Counted from the stretch's first letter, positions 7,950 to 16,118 are shown. The stretch is 52,677 nucleotides of DNA from Rhizorhapis sp. SPR117 (GCF_021742065.1 NZ_JAKKIE010000029.1:1-52677); one strand, 5' to 3'. Numbers and translations are program-made. Notes: a model not told the origin generated them from the sequence alone.

Positions 7950-9772
7950 AGGGCCGGGGCCGTCGGGCAACCTTCCCGGAGATCGATGCCCCGCCGCCCG
8001 AGGAGGTCGCTCGAACCAAAATCATCGAGACCGCAGACCCGCGCCGCTTCCACGTCGTCCTCGATAGCGGCGACGCGCAAGAAGTCGACCTGACCCAGTG
8101 GTCGCACCCGTCGTTCTCGACCGCAATGGCGCCGCTCCTCCACGAACATATCCGCCAGCTGGGACCGGCGCCGATCGGGCGATCCATCTACTACAAGGTG
8201 CACGAGCTCAAGTCCTTCTGGACGTTCCTCGATGCGACCGACATGAAGATCGACGGTCTCGACGATCTGACGGCCGACCTCATCGACAGCTACGAGGGCT
8301 GGCTGAGGCAGAACGGCAAAGCCGAACATCGTCTTCGGCGCCTGCTAAGCGCGCTGATCGCTTTGTTGCGTATGGCGGCCGAGAACCATCCGGGTCGCTT
8401 CCCGCCCACGCTGGAATACCGGCTAAGCTGGCTCAGCGGCGGCGAGTATATCTATCCCCGTGTGCGGGATGCTTACAGCAGCGGTGTCGCGACCGCGCTT
8501 CGGGTGGCCGCCAGAAGGCAGATCGCCGAGGCGGCGGCGCGAATCCTGCTCGGCGACGACATGCCCGCGCCGAGGGCGGACATCGCCGCGCACCCGAAGC
8601 TAAACGGCCTCTATGCCGAGGTCCTTGTCGCACTCGCCCGTGACGGAGCGCTCTGCTCGCGAGTCCCGCCGTTGCTGCACCTCAAGCGCGGCACTCATAA
8701 CAACGGTCGACCTAATCTGAGCAGCACGACGCTGCATGGCGCCCTCTATCTGACCCGCCTCGATCTCATCGCCTTCCTCGTGCTGCTGTCGTTGGACACT
8801 GGCATGGAGATCGAATGCGTGAAGGGCCTCAAGGCTGACTGCCTTCGCAACCCCACGCGCGGCTATGTCGAGATCGAATACTGCAAGCGGCGCGCGCAGG
8901 GTGCGGAATGGAAGCACCTGCGGATACGCGACGGCGCCAGCTCGACCCCCGGCGCGATCGTCCGTCTGGCGATCAGCCTGACGGAACGCGCGCGCCGATA
9001 TCTTGGCACGGATGGACTCTGGGCCTGGTGGGACGGCTTTAAGCTCCTCGAGGGAAAGAACAGTCGTAGATCCGTCGATGCGTTCGTCGCGCACCACCGG
9101 CTTGTGGATGACGATGGCCGACCGCTTCACCTGCATCTGTCGCGGCTGCGCAAGACCCACAAGGCCGAACGCTATCTACATACCCAAGGCCAGCTCGCCG
9201 ACTTCGCGATCGGTCACTCGATCGCTGTCGCGGCCAATCACTATGCCGACATCCCGGCGCTGCGGCACGTTCACGAACAAACGGTTGCCAGCGCCCTCTA
9301 TGACGCACTGGACACCGCGTTCAGACCGACGCTCGTCCCGCCGGAGATCGAGGAGGCAGTCCGCGCCGACCCGCAATCCATAGAGCTTCCCATCGCGGCC
9401 GAGCAGGTTCCTGCGCTACTTGCCGGCGACGAGGATGTGTGGCTGGCGAGCTGCGGCGGCTATTATGCCAGCCCGTTCGCGTCGGTTGGGGAGCCGTGCC
9501 CCACACCGTTCTGGGGCTGCCTTGAATGCAAAAATGCCGTGATCACCGCCCGCAAGCTGCCGGCGCTGATCGCCTTCGACACCTTCATGATCGAGCAGCG
9601 TGGCGCGATGGACGAAGCCGCCTGGTCGGCCCGGTTCGGCCGTGCCCATCGTCGTATCGCCGAGCAGATCATTCCGGCCTTCCCGCCGCAGCTCGTGGCG
9701 GACGCGCGCGCGGCAGCCGTAAAGGACGGATCGAGCCCCGACTATCTGCCCCCCGAGGTCCGCGTATGGTGA
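7946..9772 (+). CDS. ginB: GInt tyrosine recombinase GinB (degenerate box I)
   Basis: 608 aa, starting at the ATGA overlap with ginA. C-terminal catalytic-like domain: LRKTHKAERYL corresponds to box II, and FAIGHSIAVAANHYAD holds the late GH and the candidate Tyr. The position where box I Arg is expected reads LDTGMEIECVK, with no Arg, so strand cleavage by this subunit is doubtful and a structural or accessory role in the recombination complex is plausible. Beyond residue 500 there is a Cys-rich region (CPTPFWGCLECKNAV) that could bind zinc. This layout, a long protein with a Cys tail, is also seen in the second GInt of this window. Confidence 0.8.
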   Translation: MKGRGRRATFPEIDAPPPEEVARTKIIETADPRRFHVVLDSGDAQEVDLTQWSHPSFSTAMAPLLHEHIRQLGPAPIGRSIYYKVHELKSFWTFLDATDMKIDGLDDLTADLIDSYEGWLRQNGKAEHRLRRLLSALIALLRMAAENHPGRFPPTLEYRLSWLSGGEYIYPRVRDAYSSGVATALRVAARRQIAEAAARILLGDDMPAPRADIAAHPKLNGLYAEVLVALARDGALCSRVPPLLHLKRGTHNNGRPNLSSTTLHGALYLTRLDLIAFLVLLSLDTGMEIECVKGLKADCLRNPTRGYVEIEYCKRRAQGAEWKHLRIRDGASSTPGAIVRLAISLTERARRYLGTDGLWAWWDGFKLLEGKNSRRSVDAFVAHHRLVDDDGRPLHLHLSRLRKTHKAERYLHTQGQLADFAIGHSIAVAANHYADIPALRHVHEQTVASALYDALDTAFRPTLVPPEIEEAVRADPQSIELPIAAEQVPALLAGDEDVWLASCGGYYASPFASVGEPCPTPFWGCLECKNAVITARKLPALIAFDTFMIEQRGAMDEAAWSARFGRAHRRIAEQIIPAFPPQLVADARAAAVKDGSSPDYLPPEVRVW

Positions 9773-11925
9773 GGTATCTTCCCGTTGCCGAGGTTCGGTC
9801 CCCGGCTTCGATCTACCGCGACGACGCCGATATCGTGCTCGCCTCGGTGCCGCTCAGGGACGACACGGATCGCGACCATCTGTCGCGGTTCGGCGACGAC
9901 CGATGGGACATGGCGCCGGGGGTCTTCCAGACTCGCGCGCGGCGCGCGCCCCAGGTACTCGACTTCACCGACATAGCTTGTCCGGTCGAGCGCCTCATCG
10001 CCAAGGAATATATCTTCGCCAGCCTCAACACCCGCGTCGGTGCCGGACGGCGCCGCATGCTTCCGTTATCGGCACGGACGGCGTTCCAGAACCTCCAGCG
10101 CTTCATGGTTTACGTCCGGGAACAGCATGGCCGGTTCGATATGTCGCTGATCGACCAGGAGACGATCGACGCCTACCGATCGATGCTGGCTGCCACGCTC
10201 TCCGCAGGCCCGTATCTCTTCGCGCGATATCTGAAACCGATCGTCGAGCTACGCCGGCTCGCGCCCTATCTGACCTGCGGCGGCCTCACCTTCCTGCCCT
10301 GGGGCGGCCGCACGCTCTATCGCGTCGCCGGCTGCAATGGCACGCAGCCGAGCGAGAACCGGACGCCGCGTATCCCAGAGTCGGTGATAGGCACGTTGCT
10401 GCACTGGTCGCTCAAATATATCGACCTGTTCTCGGCGGACATCTTCGCCGCGCGCACCGAGTTGACGGCACTGCTAGCGAAACGCGCGGCGAGACCGCAG
10501 GTCCGTAAGCGGGCTGACGTCATCGCGCGCGTCAACGCATGGATCAAGGAACGTCGGCAATCGGGGCGGGGCATCCCCGTCTGGGACAATCGGGACAGGA
10601 TGGGAGCCGCGGCCGCGATGGCGCGTGACACGCCGATGCGCGGGGAGGTTATCAATATACAGCTGATCTCAATGCAGATCGACGTGAGCATGAAGTCGAT
10701 CGCCGTCAACGGAAATGCCCACTCCTTGCTCAGGGAGGCGGCGGTCGAGCTGGGTATCGAGCGCGGCGGCATGGACACGCCGATCTCGATCGACCCAGAC
10801 ACCGGGTTGCCCTGGCGCGTTCGGTTCGATCCGCGCAGCCTGGTCGACGAAGAGGTCAACCTCCAGACCGCCGCCTACATCTTGTGCGCCTATCTTAGCG
10901 GAATGCGCGACGCTGAACTCCAGGCGATGCGGCGTGGTGCCGTTGCGCGTTCGCGCAGCGCCGACGGCCTGGTCGAGCGGCTCGCCATCCGCAGTACGAT
11001 CTACAAGGATCGAGGCACCCGCGGCGAGCCCGCCGAATGGATCACGATCGCGCCGGTCGATCGGGCGGTTGCCGTCGCGGAACGCCTCGCCGAGGAACAT
11101 CGCCGCCAGCGCGGCGAGGATGAACTCTGGTTCACCCTCAACGAAATCAACAAGGCGCCCGAACGTGGCATCCCGGACATCGTAATCCAGATCAACCGCC
11201 TCCGTAAACTCATCGACGAGCGCTATGGCGCTTCGGGTCAGCCGATCTTCCCGTTGGTGGAAGGGCGATCGTGGTCATTTACCACCAGGCAGTTCCGGCG
11301 GACGCTGGCCTGGTACATCGCCAACCGTCCGTTCGGCGTCGTGGCCGGGAAGATCCAGTATAAACATGCTTCGGTCGCTATGTTCGATGGCTATGCGGGA
11401 TCGTCAGCGTCGGGCTTCCGTCAAGAGGTGGAGCAGGAACGGGCGCTCGGACAACTCGACGATATCGTCGAGCATTACGAAGCCCACCTTCGCTCCGAAC
11501 GCATAGCTGGCCCCGCAGCGACGCGCCTCGCCCAAGAATATGATCGCGTGCAGCGCGAGCTTGACCCATTCCCTGGGCGCATCGTTGACAAGGGGCGGAT
11601 CAGGGCAATGCTCGCGCACCTGGCGCGAACCCTCTATGTTGGCCACCTGACCGACTGCTTCTTCGACCCCGCGACGGCGCTATGCCTGGACAAGCGGGGG
11701 ATCGACCGGCGGACAAACCCGCTTCAATCGCAATGCGCGCCTGATCGATGTCCGAACTCCTGCATCACGCTCCGGCACTTGCCGGTCTGGGAAGCCTCGA
11801 TCGCCGAGACAGATGCGTTGTTGCAGAGCAAGCGCCTGTCCCGCGTCCAGCGTGAAGCGCTCCGCCGCGACAATGATCGCAAACGCAAGCTGATCGCACC
11901 TCTGAAAACAGGGGGTGCCGAATGA
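9766..11925 (+). CDS. ginC: GInt tyrosine recombinase GinC
   Basis: 719 aa, starting inside the last codons of ginB. Long N-terminal region of about 350 residues with helical DNA-binding character. Catalytic domain: box I Arg in LSGMRDAELQAM, box II region TTRQFRRTLAWYI (His replaced by Gln), and KHASVAMFDGYAG with the likely nucleophilic Tyr. The C-terminal region carries a Cys cluster (SQCAPDRCPNSC) followed by LRHLPVWEASI, a signature also present in the paralogue at 40538-42340. It overlaps ginD by ATGA. The third recombinase of the operon; role in the synaptic complex unknown. Confidence 0.82.
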   Translation: MVRYLPVAEVRSPASIYRDDADIVLASVPLRDDTDRDHLSRFGDDRWDMAPGVFQTRARRAPQVLDFTDIACPVERLIAKEYIFASLNTRVGAGRRRMLPLSARTAFQNLQRFMVYVREQHGRFDMSLIDQETIDAYRSMLAATLSAGPYLFARYLKPIVELRRLAPYLTCGGLTFLPWGGRTLYRVAGCNGTQPSENRTPRIPESVIGTLLHWSLKYIDLFSADIFAARTELTALLAKRAARPQVRKRADVIARVNAWIKERRQSGRGIPVWDNRDRMGAAAAMARDTPMRGEVINIQLISMQIDVSMKSIAVNGNAHSLLREAAVELGIERGGMDTPISIDPDTGLPWRVRFDPRSLVDEEVNLQTAAYILCAYLSGMRDAELQAMRRGAVARSRSADGLVERLAIRSTIYKDRGTRGEPAEWITIAPVDRAVAVAERLAEEHRRQRGEDELWFTLNEINKAPERGIPDIVIQINRLRKLIDERYGASGQPIFPLVEGRSWSFTTRQFRRTLAWYIANRPFGVVAGKIQYKHASVAMFDGYAGSSASGFRQEVEQERALGQLDDIVEHYEAHLRSERIAGPAATRLAQEYDRVQRELDPFPGRIVDKGRIRAMLAHLARTLYVGHLTDCFFDPATALCLDKRGIDRRTNPLQSQCAPDRCPNSCITLRHLPVWEASIAETDALLQSKRLSRVQREALRRDNDRKRKLIAPLKTGGAE

Positions 11926-12317
11926 CGCCGCCCGTCAGCCGCACGACCGAGGAAGCACTGAGACAGGCGTTGGCGCGCCTCATGGACGGATGCCCGACGC
12001 GGACCGATGGCCGCCTTACCGTCGCCAACCTCGCACGCGAAGCCGGCGTGAGCCGGGCCACGGCGAACCGCGCCACGGCCGTCCTGGCCGCCTGTCATGA
12101 AGCGATCGCCGCCGCCAGAGTGAGAGGGGCGGCCCCGGCGGGCGGGCCTGAGAAGGGAAGAGAGGAGCGCCGAACGGCGCATATCCGCGCCCAGCACATA
12201 CAGGTCCGAGCCCTGCAAAAAGGGCAGGAAGAGCAACGCGCTTCGCGCGCCGCTGTCCTGCCGTTCCGGAGAAACGCCCATGCTCAGCCCCGCAAAAAAG
12301 GAGATGAGACACCCTAG
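11922..12317 (+). CDS. ginD: GInt small HTH protein GinD
   Basis: 131 aa. Residues about 25-60 form a helix-turn-helix (GRLTVANLAREAGVSRATAN) like the DNA-binding part of TetR/MerR-type proteins; the counterpart in element 2 has the same arrangement. In ginABCD islands this fourth gene is needed for recombination, possibly as a directionality or accessory factor. Residues 65-131 are low-complexity and basic, and the underlying DNA resembles the host-type purine-tract hairpin leaders (see findings), so the C-terminal half may be captured DNA rather than a conserved domain. The TAG stop overlaps the right terminal motif of the element. Confidence 0.75.
   Translation: MTPPVSRTTEEALRQALARLMDGCPTRTDGRLTVANLAREAGVSRATANRATAVLAACHEAIAAARVRGAAPAGGPEKGREERRTAHIRAQHIQVRALQKGQEEQRASRAAVLPFRRNAHAQPRKKGDETP
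12150..12180 (+). promoter_or_regulatory. leader-like purine tract and hairpin inside ginD
   Basis: GAGAAGGGAAGAGAGGAG is followed by the inverted pair GCGCC/GGCGC around GAAC (12168-12180). It looks like the backbone leaders elsewhere in the window. A GGAGAAACGCCC-ATG at 12269-12282 follows about 100 bases later, opening a 16-codon frame that ends exactly at the TAA terminating the element (12330). Confidence 0.35.
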
Positions 12318-12330
12318 ACAGTTTAGATAA
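12306..12330 (-). repeat. right terminal repeat of GInt element 1
   Basis: Read from the outside in, it starts TTATCTAAACTGTCTAGG. Nine of the first eleven bases match the left end, and CTGTCT lies at positions 10-15 from the end. The outermost TAA (12328-12330) is followed directly by the coupling hexamer CTGTTC (12331-12336). Confidence 0.6.
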
Positions 12331-12336
12331 CTGTTC

Positions 12337-13203
12337 GATACCGCGCGCCGCGCCTACGACGCAGCTTCGTTGCCCGAGGCGCAGCCGGTTCCCCCCACAG
12401 GGCGGCCGCTGCCGAGCAACTGGCCCAAGCCGACCGACGATCCGCTCCCCACGCGGTGGGCGCGTCGCCTCCTTATCCTCGGCGCGCCCGAAGCGGGATG
12501 GATCCGCGAAAGCGCGGCCGAGCAGATCGAGTCCCCGCTCCTGCTCCCAGCTCTCCAGGCGAGCGAGGGGCAAGACGAACTCGCCATCCTCGTGATTTCG
12601 AGCACCGGCTTCCATGCGCTCCAGAACTCCATGCCAGACGCGGCCGCGATCGAGTCCTTGAGCGGCGACGCTGTCTCGTTTGATCCCCAACTGGAAGACC
12701 AGCTTCGCAGCCTTCTCGCTGGCCGAGATTTCGACGATATCCTGATCGCCGCCCAAGGCGACTATCTCGCGCTCCTCGACCTGCATGCGGTGGCGCTGCC
12801 GCTCTGCCGGACCATGGAGCGCACCCGCAACACCTTGCTGCAGCAGCGCGCCCACTTCCGCATCTGGCTGGATCGCGGGCTCATGCCGGGAGAAAGCCTG
12901 GGCGCCGGCCACATCCGCTGGGGCAAGGCGGTGAAGGGTCTCACCGGCAAGCTCGGCGAATTCACGGCCCGTTATGCCGGGAAGCAACCCGGCGGCGGCC
13001 ACCGCATCACCGTCGAGACGCCGGACGGGCAGCTTGCAAACGGCTATGTATCGGCCCGCGGCGAACCGCTGTCCCCCGAGACCGTCATCGGCAACCGGGC
13101 TCATCTGCGCAAGGCGATGGCGGCCCGCCTGCGCGCCTTCGGTGGAGCCACGCGGCTTGTCGCAAATCGCGCGCCTGATCTCCTCGACCTTGCCACGGCC
13201 TGA
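12337..13203 (+). pseudogene. 3' part of the hypothetical gene interrupted by GInt element 1
   Basis: Continues the frame of 5885-6352 from codon GAT at 12337 (DTARRAYDAAS). It is open for 288 codons. The segment alternates helices and strands, with DFDDILIAAQGDYLALLDLH and IRWGKAVKGLTGKLGEF as the most ordered stretches; no catalytic motif is visible. A start from TTG at 12370 or an internal ATG could still express this half alone. No family recognised; sequences of this type seem to belong to the plasmid backbone. Confidence 0.8.
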
Positions 13204-13217
13204 TCCCGCGCGCGTGC

Positions 13218-13265
13218 AAGGGGAGGGGGTGTCCGGGAAATGTGCCGGCGGATTGAGCGGCCGGT
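13218..13265 (+). promoter_or_regulatory. purine-tract leader (weaker copy)
   Basis: Purine run AAGGGGAGGGGG (13218-13229), then GCCGGC (13244-13249) facing GCCGGT (13260-13265), a stem with one G-U pair. The ATG of the next gene follows at 13301. Less regular than the other copies. Confidence 0.35.
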
Positions 13266-13300
13266 GCCCGCATTTTCGTCCACTTACAGGAACCCGACCC

Positions 13301-13840
13301 ATGCCCGAAACCAATGTCGTCTGGCGCCCTGCCGCCGCCCCCGCCGACGCCAGGCTCCTCCCGCAACTAGAGCACCTCTTCGTCGCACTCAGCGAGAGCG
13401 AATATCATGCGGCCACAATCCTCGCGTTCGATCCCGACGCGCATCTGTCAGCAGGCCAATTGGCGGCGGATGATCACGAGCCGCGCGACCGCCTTCTCGC
13501 CGGCGATGCGATGAGGCTGCGCGGCTGGATCATCCTTGCCCGCGCCTGCTGCGAGGCCAAAGATCAACATGACGACAGGGCGCGTCTGGAAATCTTTCTC
13601 GCCGAGCGCGCGATGCCCGTCGAAACAATCCTCAAGCCCGAGATCGGTGCGCGTGTGCGTCTCCGGCGACATCCGCGCGTCGGCGGGGACCGCTATGCCG
13701 GCCGCGAGGGCGTGATCGTGAAAACGCATTTCGCGGGCTTCTACGTAAAGCTCGACATGACGCCGCGTGAGCGCAGCCAGAAGACCGAGCTGGTCGAGAC
13801 AGACTATCTCGAAGTCCTGACTCAGCCCGCGACCGCCTGA
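13301..13840 (+). CDS. conserved hypothetical protein (179 aa)
   Basis: Residues 1-110 are helical (HLFVALSESEYHAATILAF). Residues 115-175 form a small beta-barrel with a Gly-rich turn (GDRYAGREGVIVKTHFAGFY), similar to KOW/SH3-like barrels that bind RNA or protein, but no named family is recognised. ACAGGAACC lies upstream of the ATG. Followed 28 bases later by the DUF4262 gene in the same direction. Confidence 0.6.
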   Translation: MPETNVVWRPAAAPADARLLPQLEHLFVALSESEYHAATILAFDPDAHLSAGQLAADDHEPRDRLLAGDAMRLRGWIILARACCEAKDQHDDRARLEIFLAERAMPVETILKPEIGARVRLRRHPRVGGDRYAGREGVIVKTHFAGFYVKLDMTPRERSQKTELVETDYLEVLTQPATA

Positions 13841-13868
13841 ATTCGCGCCCATCGCGGAGGAGGATCTC

Positions 13869-14303
13869 ATGATCGATGCTTCAGACTTCTACGCCGCCAT
13901 CGAGCGCAACATCGCGCGGAGCGGTCAGCATCTCTTCCTGATCTTCGCCGACGGCGAGACGCCCGCCTTCGCCTACAGCATCGGGAACGCGCTGCAGGGC
14001 CTGCCGGAACTCCTGCTCATCGGCAACTTCTCGCCCCGCTTCGCCGGCTCGATCATCAACGAGCTCGGCCGGAAGATGCGCGACGCGCGCAGACCGCTCG
14101 AAGGCGACATCGACGTTGGCGGCCGCTTTCCTGCCCGCGTGCGGCAAGCCTCGGCCCAGGCCCGCCAGCGCTTTACGCTCCAGGTGGGGCGCTACCTTCG
14201 CCACGAGGAATATGACGTGCTGCAGGTGCTGCTCTGCGATCCGGACGGGGTCTATCCAGGCGAACCGGGCTGCGCGCCCGCCTACGACGTGCCGCTGGCC
14301 TGA
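13869..14303 (+). CDS. DUF4262 domain protein
   Basis: 144 aa. The pattern GQHLFLIFADGETPAFAYSIG followed by LPELLLIGNF is typical of DUF4262, a family of cytoplasmic proteins of unknown biochemical role. The C-terminus carries the usual late strands (YDVLQVLLCDPDGVYPGEPG). GCGGAGGAGG lies before the ATG and is a strong ribosome site. Likely in one transcript with the preceding gene. Confidence 0.75.
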   Translation: MIDASDFYAAIERNIARSGQHLFLIFADGETPAFAYSIGNALQGLPELLLIGNFSPRFAGSIINELGRKMRDARRPLEGDIDVGGRFPARVRQASAQARQRFTLQVGRYLRHEEYDVLQVLLCDPDGVYPGEPGCAPAYDVPLA

Positions 14304-14364
14304 AGTTCGCCGCTCGCCGCCCCCACACTATTGGCGAGGACCTACAGGAATCCCTCGGTGCAAA

Positions 14365-14381
14365 AGCGAAGGAGCTTCGCT
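14365..14381 (+). promoter_or_regulatory. hairpin enclosing the ribosome binding site
   Basis: AGCGAAG (14365-14371) and CTTCGCT (14375-14381) pair perfectly around GAG. The Shine-Dalgarno AAGGAG lies inside the hairpin, eight bases before the GTG start at 14383, so folding would hide the ribosome site. Confidence 0.5.
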
Positions 14382-14382
14382 C

Positions 14383-14709
14383 GTGAACCCCGCTCTCGCC
14401 AATGAACTGGCCGCCCGCGCCGCCGATGGCTGGCATCCCGTCACGCTCAGCGAAATCAAAGCGCAATTGCGCGGTCTGGGCTATGCGCTCGATCGCACGC
14501 TGGACTGCCGGTCCACGGCCCAGATCATGACCGGTCCACGTGCCGGCAAGACCTACCCTACGCTTTCGACCGGCATCAAGGAGGCCGACACCGGCCGCAG
14601 CGCGTTCCATATCGAGGCTCGGCGCGACGCCAAGTTTCGAGCGCTGCAGGAACTTCGCTTTGACGTCGGCCTCTATGCCGTCCTGGGCGGCGCGATCATG
14701 GATCTCTGA
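14383..14709 (+). CDS. conserved hypothetical protein (108 aa)
   Basis: Small soluble protein, no family recognised. A helical N-terminus (PALANELAARAADGW) is followed by LRGLGYALDRTLDC and a C-terminal mixed region ending LYAVLGGAIMDL. GTG at 14383 is taken as the start because AAGGAG is eight bases upstream and the next in-frame ATG would remove the first third. The ribosome site sits in a hairpin, which suggests controlled translation. Confidence 0.55.
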   Translation: MNPALANELAARAADGWHPVTLSEIKAQLRGLGYALDRTLDCRSTAQIMTGPRAGKTYPTLSTGIKEADTGRSAFHIEARRDAKFRALQELRFDVGLYAVLGGAIMDL

Positions 14710-14802
14710 TCCTGGGCCGATCGGTCCAGCATTCCCGGGACAAGGGTCGTCGAGCGCTTCGACCCTGGCCCACACCCCCAATTCCTCATCTGGAGACCGA
14801 TG

Positions 14803-15093
14803 ATGTCGGAGCCCACTCATTTCGTTCACGTCTATGCGACCGTCCGCGTCAAGATGGCCGTCACGGCCGCCAGTCACGAAGACGCCATGCGCGCCGCCGA
14901 CGAGGCCCTGTTCGCCAGGGGATTCGGCGTGCGCTTGATCCCGATCGCCGAGGGCGCGCTCGACGCCGACTATGCCGAGGAAGTGACCGGCTATCTCGTC
15001 GACGAGGCCGGCGACACGGAATACCTGCGCAGCGCGAATTATGGCCACGACTATGCGCCCGACTGGGGCATGCGTAGCCGCTCGAGCGAATGA
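14803..15093 (+). CDS. small hypothetical protein (96 aa)
   Basis: An acidic protein with an N-terminal beta strand pair (THFVHVYATVRVKMAV) and a helix (SHEDAMRAADEALFARG), a pattern like a small ferredoxin-fold domain. Tandem ATG codons at 14800 and 14803 both suit the upstream GGAGA. No function assigned. It is the last gene before a 285-base gap. Confidence 0.55.
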   Translation: MSEPTHFVHVYATVRVKMAVTAASHEDAMRAADEALFARGFGVRLIPIAEGALDADYAEEVTGYLVDEAGDTEYLRSANYGHDYAPDWGMRSRSSE

Positions 15094-15151
15094 CCTGAAA
15101 GCTGCAACATTCTCCCGCCAAAGCGGCGGTCAGGCTCCACAAACCCGCATC

Positions 15152-15180
15152 TTGACGATTTCCCGGATTTTCCCTATATT
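15152..15180 (+). promoter_or_regulatory. sigma-70-type promoter with overlapping inverted repeat
   Basis: TTGACG and TATATT separated by 17 bases, in an AT-rich patch of an otherwise GC-rich region. CGATTTCCCGG across the spacer faces CCGGGAAAATCG about 45 bases downstream (one-base difference), a possible operator or attenuator. It would drive the toxin-antitoxin pair from about 190 bases upstream, or an unannotated short RNA. Confidence 0.5.
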
Positions 15181-15378
15181 CCATATTACCGGGCAGATAC
15201 GAGCCCTCATGATCCGGGAAAATCGTAAAACATAGTCGGGACGGTAAATCAGTACGAAGGCGCGACAGATATCCCAAGCGGTGGATCAGAAAATTCGGCC
15301 TAAATCGTTGGTAGTTATATCCGAACCTATTTTCGCACAGGCATCACTTCCGGACGTAGAGATTGGAGCCCAAAGCTC

Positions 15379-15651
15379 ATGGCGAAGAGCATGGAAATCG
15401 TTCCTTCAGGTGAATTGCAGAAGCAATTCGGCCGCTACTCTGACGAGGCGATGATCCGTCCCGTCGGCGTCAGCAGGAACGGGCGGTTGCGTTTCGTCAT
15501 GGTTCCTATTGACGACTATGAGCGCCTGCGTCGCCGTGAACGAGTTGCAGGCCGTGCGGAGGATTTGGATGAAGAAACCCTCGACGCGATCCGGGCCGTC
15601 GAGCCCGCGCCCGAGTGCGACGAAGCGGAAGCTCGACTTAGCGCTTCCTAA
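15379..15651 (+). CDS. Phd/YefM-like antitoxin
   Basis: 90 aa. The N-terminus has the layout of Phd/YefM antitoxins: IVPSGELQKQFGRYSDEAM, then RPVGVSRNGRLRFVMVPIDDYERLRRR, in which the VMVPIDDYERL stretch matches the usual strand-plus-helix that ends the DNA-binding fold. An acidic C-terminal tail (DLDEETLDAIRAVEP) would bind and block the toxin. It is followed by an overlapping toxin gene. Antitoxins of this type also repress their own operon; the AT-rich upstream region is a suitable target. Confidence 0.7.
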   Translation: MAKSMEIVPSGELQKQFGRYSDEAMIRPVGVSRNGRLRFVMVPIDDYERLRRRERVAGRAEDLDEETLDAIRAVEPAPECDEAEARLSAS

Positions 15652-16057
15652 GCCGGGCGAGGTTATCAATTACAGCTATCTTTGGGAGTACGAATACAAG
15701 GACGGTCGCGACGAGGGCGTCAAAGATCGCCCCGTTGCCGTCGTGCTAGTCACCCAATCCGACGATGGGTTCGATCAAGTTCATGTCGTGCCCATGACGA
15801 CCCGGCCTCCCACCCGTGGTCAGCAAGCGGTGGAAGTTCCCCAGGCAGTAAGACGTCAGCTTGGTCTCTCGGGCGAACGCTCATGGGTCATCGTCACCGA
15901 ATGGAACAGGTTCACTTGGCCTGGTTACGACATACGGCCGGTGCGCGGCCGAGAGCCGTCGATAAGTCATGGCTTTCTCCCCTCGGGACTCTTTCGACAG
16001 ATCCGCGATGCCCTGATCGCTGCGGCGATCGGACGACCTGTCGATCGAGATCTCTGA
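15569..16057 (+). CDS. PemK/MazF-like toxin
   Basis: 162 aa. After a disordered N-terminal 28 residues, LPKPGEVINYSYLWEYE and KDRPVAVVLVTQ resemble the N-terminal strands of PemK/MazF endoribonucleases, and VHVVPMTTRPP matches the second conserved strand. The family cleaves mRNA until neutralised by its antitoxin. The start at 15569 overlaps the antitoxin by 83 bases, which is more than usual, so a later non-ATG start near 15640 is possible. Placing a toxin-antitoxin pair in this backbone would stabilise the replicon. Confidence 0.65.
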   Translation: MKKPSTRSGPSSPRPSATKRKLDLALPKPGEVINYSYLWEYEYKDGRDEGVKDRPVAVVLVTQSDDGFDQVHVVPMTTRPPTRGQQAVEVPQAVRRQLGLSGERSWVIVTEWNRFTWPGYDIRPVRGREPSISHGFLPSGLFRQIRDALIAAAIGRPVDRDL

Positions 16058-16118
16058 GGCCGTGCGCCGCGCACGACGATGAAAGGCTGCAAAGAAGCGA
16101 ATTGGGGAGGTACTGAAC

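Larger units (their letters stand above)
6353..12330 (+). mobile_element. GInt element 1: cargo-free ginABCD island
   Basis: A 5978-bp insertion containing only three tyrosine recombinase genes and one small HTH gene, all overlapping by ATGA-type junctions, with 148 bases before the first gene and 13 after the last. The gene order, sizes (482, 608, 719 and 131 aa) and inverted termini match the ginABCD islands (GInts) described in Pseudomonas syringae. Ends are placed by reading-frame continuity of the interrupted gene and by the inverted termini TTATCCAGACT and TTATCTAAACT. Six-base coupling sequences CTCTTC and CTGTTC flank it. Recombinase-in-trio (RIT) and Tn554-type elements are the nearest alternatives. 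Confidence 0.85.

Noticed and set aside
6353..12330. Identification as a Tn554-type or recombinase-in-trio (RIT) element
   Set aside because: Three large tyrosine recombinases are shared with those groups, but the fourth overlapping HTH gene, the gene sizes, Cys-rich GinB/GinC tails and a cargo-bearing relative with the gin genes at one end fit GInts better. A phylogeny of the recombinases would settle it.
12016..13314. 432-codon minus-strand frame spanning the right end of GInt 1
   Set aside because: It runs across the mapped element boundary and antisense to the interrupted gene; no motif.
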